Source: Lachnospiraceae bacterium UBA2860 (GTDB lineage: Bacteria > Bacillota > Clostridia > Lachnospirales > Lachnospiraceae). From it: a stretch of DNA of 10,218 bases. Numbering within the stretch: position 1 is the first letter of the stretch; each line of letters opens with the position of its first letter. The translations under genes and the position numbers were made by a program. Positions 5,536 to 10,218 of this stretch are shown one piece after another. The notes below the pieces were generated by a model that worked only from the letters and a program-made list of their open reading frames with translations, was not told where the DNA came from and searched no databases. The stretch lies in contig DEFE01000044.1 in the NCBI GenBank assembly GCA_002350625.1, forward strand, positions 6,471 through 16,688, written 5' to 3'.

Positions 5536-6504
5536 TCATATTTCCCGTAAAATTTTCTCGGCGTGTCTCGATTCACGGAATTTCGTGGGACTCATGCCGA
5601 AGCGCCGGTGAAAGATCTTGGAAAAAGTCATGGCGTCGCTGTAGCCCACTTCCGCGGCAATCACGCCGATGGGATTGTTCGTGTTGGCAAGCAGGGCCGA
5701 CGCTTTCTCCATCCGGTAATTCATGAGATATTCTTTCGGAGATATTCCAAGTCTCTTTTTGAAGATGCTGTCCAGATAATTGCGGCTGATGCCTATGCTC
5801 CCCGCCACATCCTCGACCTTGATCTGCGTCTTGCGCGCGCCTGTCAGGAGATTGACGGCTGTCTGCACGTAATCACTTTCTATGCTGTGCTGTCTTGGAT
5901 GCGCATATCCCCGGCCTGTATTCCGGGATATTGCGGCGGATGAATCCGTACCTGCCGGATCGCGCCCATCCACACATGCATCGCATAGAACGGCAAAAAG
6001 CCCCAGGAGCGCACTCATGCGTTTTAATTCCTTCACATAGGTCAGTTCACTGTTCTCCATGATATTCTGCATGAAGGCGCGGATCTCGTGGATCTTCTCT
6101 ACATGGATATAAGGCGCTTCCCTTAAGAACCCGGCTCTCGCCACGATCTTTTCCGCCTGAAAGCCGTGGAAGCCGATCCATATGTACCACCACGGCTTCT
6201 TCAGATCAGCCTGATAATACGTCAGTTCTCCCGGATAGATCAGGAAAGCCTGTCCCGCCCTGAGTTTGAAGCGTTTCCCTCCCTTTTCCAGATATCCGCA
6301 GCCCTCCAGGATAAAATGCAGAATATATACCGTACGGATGACGGGGCCGTTTGGCCCATAGCCATGCCCGGGCGCACACTGCTCGCTTCCGCAGAAGTCC
6401 AGGGCAACCGGCATGACAGCTGCTGCGTCAAGCTTGTCTTCGATGTTTTCAAAGCTGGCAAACAGGTCCGTCCCTGTCTCAGGCTTATGCTTATTCATAA
6501 GCAT
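5536..6504 (-). CDS. AraC-family transcriptional regulator of the alpha-galactoside locus, MsmR/RafR-like
   Basis: 322 residues: an N-terminal cupin-like sensing domain (about 55-120, with LHFILEG, AFLIYPGE and YYQADLKKPWWYIWIGFHG) and a C-terminal double HTH. HTH 1 is near 228-253 (KVEDVAGSIGISRNYLDSIF) and HTH 2 near 278-310 (NPIGVIAAEVGYSDAMTFSK, then FGMSPTKFR). The start is chosen at ATG 6504, with AGGAG (6510-6514) 5 nt before it; ATG 6498 (11 nt spacing) is the alternative, and an in-frame extension to 6558 lacks a ribosome site. The gene overlaps the 3' end of the alpha-galactosidase by 14 nt, so the two are co-translated. In streptococcal msm operons an AraC-type MsmR activates the system, and the same role is inferred here. 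Residues 172-206 look like a low-complexity linker. Confidence 0.94.
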   Translation of the reverse strand: MLMNKHKPETGTDLFASFENIEDKLDAAAVMPVALDFCGSEQCAPGHGYGPNGPVIRTVYILHFILEGCGYLEKGGKRFKLRAGQAFLIYPGELTYYQADLKKPWWYIWIGFHGFQAEKIVARAGFLREAPYIHVEKIHEIRAFMQNIMENSELTYVKELKRMSALLGLFAVLCDACVDGRDPAGTDSSAAISRNTGRGYAHPRQHSIESDYVQTAVNLLTGARKTQIKVEDVAGSIGISRNYLDSIFKKRLGISPKEYLMNYRMEKASALLANTNNPIGVIAAEVGYSDAMTFSKIFHRRFGMSPTKFRESRHAEKILREI

Positions 6505-8749
6505 CAATGCTCCTGAGCAGGTAGAGCTCGGATGTAAAATCGCCCGAAGGCCTCGCATACGGTCCCGTTTTTCCGGAATAAACGGTGCTTGTCACAAGAC
6601 CGGCATGCATCAGCTCATCGCCAAAATGCTTCCCGTAAGAAACCTCATTTTTGCCGTCTCCGCTCAAAATGCTCACTTCATAGCAGCTGTCTTCCTTGAG
6701 ACCGGCCAGACGCAGGCGGGTGAAAGGCTCATTTGCGTGATTTAAAATGCGATAGTGTCCGACAAGCGCGCGGGATCCGTCCTCGCTGACGGTCATCCAC
6801 GCCATCTCATCCCCTTCAAACGGAGAGACAAGCCTGTAGAAATCTCCAAACTGGATAAGCTCTCTGTATTCCTTCATAAATGCCGTGCAGGAGCGGACTT
6901 CTTCCAGTTCTTCTTCCGTCAGGAGATTAAGATCCAGTTCATACCCGAAGGTTCCGAAATAGGCGACAGCCGCCCGGGTCGCAAGCGGGGTGATCCTGCC
7001 CACCTGGTCATTCGGCACGGCGGAAACGTGGCTGCCGATTGAGCTGACGGGGTAGCCATATGACGTGCCGTACTGGATCTTCATGCGCTCAACGGCGTCT
7101 GTATTGTCACTGCACCAGGCCTGAGGCGCATAGCAGAGCATGCCGGCGTCAAAGCGCCCGCCCCCTCCGGCGCAGGATTCAAAGAGAATGTCGGGAAATG
7201 CCTGTGTAAGCCGCTCATAAAGCGAATAGACGCCCAGGATATAGCGGTGGAAAACCTCTCCCTGCCGCTCCGGCGCGAGGGCGGCACTGAAGCATTCCGT
7301 GATGCTTCTGTTCATGTCCCACTTGATATAAGAGATTCTGGATTCTCTGATAACACCTGAAAGCGCTCTGTATATATGTTCCACGACCTCTGGTCTGGAG
7401 AAGTCCAGGACGCACTGGTGACGGGTGAGGGAGGCCCTTCGTCCCGGGATGTGCAGAATCCAGTCCGGATGTGAACGGAAAAGGTCTGAGTCTGGATTTA
7501 CCATTTCCGGTTCGATCCACAGACCGAACCTCATTCCCAGAGCCTCGATCTTTTCAGACAGTCCTTTGATGCCGTCCGGCAGCAGTTCACGCGCGGGAGT
7601 CCAGTCGCCCAGTCCTGCGCAGTCGCTCCGGCGGCCGCCGAACCAGCCGTCATCCAGGACAAACATCTCAACGCCGCACTCTACGGCTTTTTTCGCGATG
7701 CGCAGCAGCTTTTCTTCATTGAAATCAAAGAAGGTGGCTTCCCAGTTATTGATCAGGACAGGTCTGGGCCTCAGCGCCCAGCTGCTTCGAATCAAATAAT
7801 CCCTGTAGAAGCGGTGCAGTGTCTGGCTCAGGCCGTTCAGACCTTTATTCGAAAATGTCAGCAGCGCTTCCGGCGTCTGAAAGGACGCACTCTTTCCGAG
7901 ATGCCAGGTAAACCATTCCGGGTGAATACCGGCTGTCATCCGGGTCACTCCATAGGTATCCACCTCGGCCTGGATCAGAAAATTACCGCTGTAGATTAAG
8001 GAGATTCCCAGAGCTTCGCCCTGCATCTCATCCGTGTGCGGTCTTTTCAGGATGACGAAAGGGTTGTGCTGATGGGAAGAATTTCCGCGCAGACTGCCCA
8101 CTGAGCATATGCCCTGCTCCAGCCGGTGCAGGCGCGGGAAACGTTCTCTCCCCCAGGAGCCTGAAAACTGGATCCAGTCATATTCCGCGTCAGGAAGATC
8201 CAGACAAAGGCTCATGGCCCTTGTCACGTCAACTGCCTCGTTTCCCTCATTGGTGATGCGGGCGGAACGGACAATGACATTTTCTTTCTCAAAGATGGTA
8301 TACAGAAGTTCAAGCTTCAGCAAAGCTGCGGGATCCCTGAGAATCAGACGCAGCGTCTCCGCGTCCGCTTCTTTCGCCACGGCAGAAGGAAGTCCGGGCA
8401 GCATCCGTTTTCCGGCCTCTGTCGTATAGCCCTCATACACAAAGTTAACCAGCCGGCTCCCGCTGCCCTGCAGGATTTCAACGGCGCCCAGACGGTAATC
8501 CGAGCTTCCGTACACAGGATATTCCTGCCGAAGATGCTCCAGGGAATAACCGGTACCATCGTCTTCGATCACGGCAGAATGCGAGCGGATACATCCTTCA
8601 AGAAAATACGAGTAATCTTCCCTGTCATGAATCCTTTTCCCGCAGTACAGCTGTCCCATGGATCCGTCCGGCAATACAGCCAGAATATAACTGATCTCTC
8701 CGTTGTACAGATGAAAGCTTTTCTGAGCTTCGTGAACGATGATCCCCAT
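6491..8749 (-). CDS. alpha-galactosidase, glycoside hydrolase family 36
   Basis: 752 residues from ATG 8749, cytoplasmic (no signal peptide). It hydrolyses terminal alpha-1,6-galactose from melibiose and raffinose-type sugars. The N-terminal beta-sandwich spans about 1-320, the TIM barrel about 325-640, and a C-terminal beta-domain follows. Catalytic motifs: nucleophile D478 in IKWDMNR and acid/base D548 in WCSDNTDA. Substrate-site motifs: LDDGWFGG (D366, D367), GLWIEPEM (W411) and ESCAGGGGRFD (C526). From this start the numbering equals that remembered for Geobacillus AgaA/AgaB, which supports the ATG. A TTG at 8773 would put the AGGAGG (8761-8766) inside the gene, so it is rejected; CTG at 8755 sits 5 nt from the AGGAGG and remains possible. 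Residue 355 is Ala, as in the raffinose-active AgaA form. First gene of the minus-strand cluster. Confidence 0.96.
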   Translation of the reverse strand: MGIIVHEAQKSFHLYNGEISYILAVLPDGSMGQLYCGKRIHDREDYSYFLEGCIRSHSAVIEDDGTGYSLEHLRQEYPVYGSSDYRLGAVEILQGSGSRLVNFVYEGYTTEAGKRMLPGLPSAVAKEADAETLRLILRDPAALLKLELLYTIFEKENVIVRSARITNEGNEAVDVTRAMSLCLDLPDAEYDWIQFSGSWGRERFPRLHRLEQGICSVGSLRGNSSHQHNPFVILKRPHTDEMQGEALGISLIYSGNFLIQAEVDTYGVTRMTAGIHPEWFTWHLGKSASFQTPEALLTFSNKGLNGLSQTLHRFYRDYLIRSSWALRPRPVLINNWEATFFDFNEEKLLRIAKKAVECGVEMFVLDDGWFGGRRSDCAGLGDWTPARELLPDGIKGLSEKIEALGMRFGLWIEPEMVNPDSDLFRSHPDWILHIPGRRASLTRHQCVLDFSRPEVVEHIYRALSGVIRESRISYIKWDMNRSITECFSAALAPERQGEVFHRYILGVYSLYERLTQAFPDILFESCAGGGGRFDAGMLCYAPQAWCSDNTDAVERMKIQYGTSYGYPVSSIGSHVSAVPNDQVGRITPLATRAAVAYFGTFGYELDLNLLTEEELEEVRSCTAFMKEYRELIQFGDFYRLVSPFEGDEMAWMTVSEDGSRALVGHYRILNHANEPFTRLRLAGLKEDSCYEVSILSGDGKNEVSYGKHFGDELMHAGLVTSTVYSGKTGPYARPSGDFTSELYLLRSIDAYE

Positions 8750-8760
8750 CCCCAGTAAAA

Positions 8761-8766
8761 CCTCCT
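8761..8766 (-). promoter_or_regulatory. ribosome binding site of the alpha-galactosidase
   Basis: AGGAGG on the minus strand, 11 nt from ATG 8749 and 5 nt from an in-frame CTG at 8755. It rules out the longer TTG start at 8773. The long spacing to the ATG is slightly unusual. Confidence 0.7.
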
Positions 8767-8794
8767 TTAGCAAAACCCGCCTTTGGTTCCGCCG

Positions 8795-8825
8795 TCATTC
8801 TATCGGGGGCCGGTATCTGCCGGAA
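8795..8825 (-). promoter_or_regulatory. candidate promoter of the alpha-galactosidase gene
   Basis: Minus-strand TAGAAT (8797-8802) lies within CGATAGAATGA (8795-8805), identical to the 11 bases upstream of the binding-protein gene. The -35 at 17 nt is weak (TTCCGG, 8820-8825). This fits a promoter that needs an activator bound just upstream. Confidence 0.5.
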
Positions 8826-8866
8826 AGTGACCCATGTTGTCATGAGCAGTGAAAATGTTGAGTCAT
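8826..8866. promoter_or_regulatory. direct-repeat operator, likely AraC-type binding site
   Basis: On the plus strand AGTGACCCATGTTGTCA (8826-8842) and AGTGAAAATGTTGAGTCA (8848-8865) are imperfect copies of one motif; the ATGTTG cores are exactly 21 bp apart, two helical turns. AraC-family activators often bind two direct half-sites about 21 bp apart and next to the -35. The pair lies directly upstream of the weak -35 of the galactosidase promoter. The most likely ligand is the regulator encoded at 5536-6504, but this is inferred. Confidence 0.6.
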
Positions 8867-8905
8867 ATCTGCCGCTGAAAACTTCACTGCCGGCGGCGCA
8901 GCTCG

Positions 8906-8914
8906 TGGTATAAT
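8906..8914 (+). promoter_or_regulatory. extended -10 promoter of the VanY-like gene
   Basis: TGGTATAAT (8906-8914) is an extended -10 element (TG, one base, perfect TATAAT). The -35 at 17 nt is poor (ACTGCC), which extended -10 promoters tolerate. The predicted start is near 8921, with a leader of about 33 nt. Confidence 0.65.
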
Positions 8915-8953
8915 TGCAGAGATAACCCGTTATTCTAAGCACTTAAGACATTG

Positions 8954-9949
8954 ATGAGAAAAATGAGCATGAAAAAGAACAGAGCCGCCTGCATGGCCGC
9001 ACTAAGCATATCCCTTATGCTGGCGGTGTCCGGCTGCGGAGCCGGCGAGAAAGGCGCGGCGCAGCTGATCTCCTCTTCCGGCGGAGCCGCTCAAGGTAAT
9101 GATGCTGAGATGCTTGATCAGGGAGAAACAGATATGGCTGCATCCGCAGAAAAGGAAAGTACGGCAATGATAAGCAGCGAACCGCCGGTCCTCTCTCTGA
9201 CGCCTGCACAGATGCACCGCGGAGACCTCATCCTGGTGAGCGCAAAATACGCCTATGATTTCGATGCCAACGCGGATCAGGAGCCTGTCCTGATCGCGGA
9301 GAACCGGAGCTATGATTACCCGCTCGAGCGCAGTGACTTTCGGGTTAAGGCGGAGATCCTGCCGCATCTCGACGAGATGATCCGGGACTTGGACGAGGCT
9401 ATGGGCACAAAGGTGACCTCCGTCTCCAGCGCCTGGCGGTCCAAAGAGTACCAGCAGAGTGTCTGGGACGAATATGCCGAGCTGTACGGAGAGAGCTACA
9501 GTCAGAAATACGTTGCCGTGCCCGGGTACAGCGAGCACCACACCGGCCTCGCCGTGGACCTCGGGATCATCTATGACGATGGAAGCGAAGGGACATTTTC
9601 GGAGAGCGAGAACGCCGTCTGGGCCGCGAAGAACTGTGCGCGCTACGGCTTCGTCAGGCGCTACGCGGAGGATAAGACAGACATCACGGGGATCAGCAAC
9701 GAGGCCTGGCACTTCCGCTACGTAGGGCGCCCCCACGCCGCCTATATGCAGGAGCACAACCTCTGCCTCGAAGAATACCTCGACTATCTCCGCTCGCACA
9801 CCTCTAAGAACGAGCCCCTCGTAATCCACTGCGACGATAAAGATTATTCCGTTTTCTATACAGCGGACACATCCATAAGCGAACCCGCCGGCAGTTACAC
9901 GATCTCCGGCGACAACGTGGGCGGCTACATCTTTACCGTGTCAGCCTGA
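8954..9949 (+). CDS. VanY-family D-alanyl-D-alanine carboxypeptidase, lipoprotein
   Basis: 331 residues from ATG 8954. A lipoprotein signal ends in LAVSGC with lipidated Cys28, followed by an acidic, Ala/Ser-rich linker (about 30-75). The VanY/M15B peptidase domain (about 110-265) shows the zinc motif SEHHTGLAVD (H175, D182) and the EAWHFRYVG motif (E240, H243). Such enzymes trim the last D-Ala from peptidoglycan stem peptides outside the membrane; most are housekeeping, and there is no vanRS, vanH, vanA or vanX nearby, so a resistance role is not supported. A tail of about 50 residues follows the domain. The start is uncertain: TTG 8951, ATG 8954, ATG 8963 and ATG 8969 are all in frame, and none has a good ribosome site. 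It runs divergently from the galactoside cluster and is probably unrelated to it. Confidence 0.92.
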   Translation: MRKMSMKKNRAACMAALSISLMLAVSGCGAGEKGAAQLISSSGGAAQGNDAEMLDQGETDMAASAEKESTAMISSEPPVLSLTPAQMHRGDLILVSAKYAYDFDANADQEPVLIAENRSYDYPLERSDFRVKAEILPHLDEMIRDLDEAMGTKVTSVSSAWRSKEYQQSVWDEYAELYGESYSQKYVAVPGYSEHHTGLAVDLGIIYDDGSEGTFSESENAVWAAKNCARYGFVRRYAEDKTDITGISNEAWHFRYVGRPHAAYMQEHNLCLEEYLDYLRSHTSKNEPLVIHCDDKDYSVFYTADTSISEPAGSYTISGDNVGGYIFTVSA

Positions 9950-9971
9950 ACTCCCCCTTTAAAAATCGAAT

Positions 9972-9999
9972 GGACCGGCAGCACAAAGTCTGCCGGTCC
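9972..9999. terminator. perfect 10-bp hairpin downstream of the VanY-like gene
   Basis: GGACCGGCAG (9972-9981), 8-nt loop, CTGCCGGTCC (9990-9999). It starts 22 nt after the stop codon. No T-run follows on the plus strand, so it is either a non-canonical terminator or an mRNA 3'-stabilising stem. Confidence 0.55.
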
Positions 10000-10091
10000 G
10001 CACGATATACTCCCCTTGGACTAGATTTAGTCGTCCAGGCAGTACTATACCACAATATCTGCCGGGTGACAATACCTGCGCGTTTATTTTC

Positions 10092-10118
10092 ATGACAGAG
10101 GGTCAGACCCCCTGTCAT
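10092..10118. repeat. REP-like palindrome
   Basis: ATGACAG (10092-10098) and CTGTCAT (10112-10118) flank an inner GGG/CCC stem with loop TCAGA, an 11-bp stem with one mismatch. The core GGGTCAGACCCC type resembles dispersed intergenic palindromes that I recall from many Firmicute genomes, some linked to REP-associated transposases. This cannot be checked from one copy. Confidence 0.5.
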
Positions 10119-10132
10119 ATTGTATGCAATAT
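10117..10132. repeat. second short inverted repeat abutting the REP-like palindrome
   Basis: ATATTG, loop TATG, CAATAT: a perfect 6-bp stem that overlaps the end of the preceding palindrome by two bases and leads into the tandem repeat. It may be part of the same non-coding unit. Confidence 0.4.
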
Positions 10133-10133
10133 A

Positions 10134-10193
10134 ATGCTTTCTGCGACGCAGCGATGCTTTCTGCGGCGCAGCGATGCTTTCTGCGGCGCAGCG
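10134..10193 (+). repeat. 3 x 20-bp tandem repeat
   Basis: Three exact-length units of ATGCTTTCTGCGGCGCAGCG at 10134-10153, 10154-10173 and 10174-10193; the first differs by one base (A for G in the centre). Each unit holds the palindrome CTGCG-N-CGCAG, so every unit can form a small hairpin. There is no open frame or spacer pattern. After the last unit the sequence changes (GAAGATCC), so the array ends inside the window. Confidence 0.93.
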
Positions 10194-10218
10194 GAAGATC
10201 CATGTTCTCTCTTTGCTC

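Noticed and set aside
9002..9829. 275-codon minus-strand open frame opposite the VanY-like gene
   Set aside because: The plus-strand frame carries the zinc motifs and the lipoprotein signal; the antisense frame has no recognisable domain and results from GC-rich codon bias.
8954..9949. Vancomycin resistance locus
   Set aside because: Only a VanY-type carboxypeptidase is present, with no ligase, dehydrogenase, VanX or two-component system nearby; housekeeping peptidases of this type are common.
10134..10193. Possible CRISPR array at the right edge
   Set aside because: The three 20-bp units abut each other without spacers, so this is a tandem repeat. No cas gene is present.

Overview
The window (about 10.2 kb, moderately GC-rich) looks like chromosome from a gut-type Clostridia/Lachnospiraceae-like Firmicute. 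The pointers are strong AGGAGG-type ribosome binding sites, TTG starts, an msm/raf-type sugar ABC importer without its own ATPase, a YesL/DUF624 membrane protein, paired AraC-family regulators and a VanY-type lipoprotein. The taxonomic placement is an inference from gene content, not from a marker gene.

Layout. Positions 1-39 hold the 5' part of a tRNA-Ile(GAU) on the minus strand, cut by the window edge. Positions 218-307 hold a complete tRNA-Ser(GGA) on the plus strand, and a pair of divergent sigma70-type promoters lies between the two tRNAs. Directly after tRNA-Ser, a 100-bp segment (tRNA 3' end, terminator and flank) is duplicated at a period of 166 bp (285-384 and 451-550), like a tRNA-derived attachment-site scar or a local duplication. 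Positions 568-8749 carry seven minus-strand genes, in transcription order: GH36 alpha-galactosidase, AraC-family regulator (overlapping the galactosidase end), sugar-binding protein, two ABC permeases, a strong terminator hairpin, YesL/DUF624 protein, and a second AraC-family regulator. A VanY-like D-Ala-D-Ala carboxypeptidase lipoprotein runs the other way (8954-9949) from a divergent promoter region. Positions 9950-10218 are non-coding and rich in repeats: three hairpins and a 3 x 20-bp tandem repeat.

How it works together. The binding protein and two permeases would import an alpha-galactoside such as raffinose, melibiose or stachyose, powered by an ATPase encoded elsewhere (MsmK-type sharing is known in Firmicutes). 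The cytoplasmic GH36 enzyme would then release galactose. The two AraC-type proteins are similar in sequence and architecture and probably sense sugar. Two promoters, upstream of the galactosidase and of the binding-protein gene, share an 11-bp -10 region (CGATAGAATGA) and both lack a good -35. Related GAAA(n)ATG-type motifs lie just upstream, as expected for AraC-type activation.

I found no defence system, phage, insertion sequence or CRISPR. The window is mostly an ordinary alpha-galactoside utilisation locus; the less ordinary parts are the duplicated tRNA end, the candidate operators, the binding protein without a lipobox, and the repeats at the right edge.
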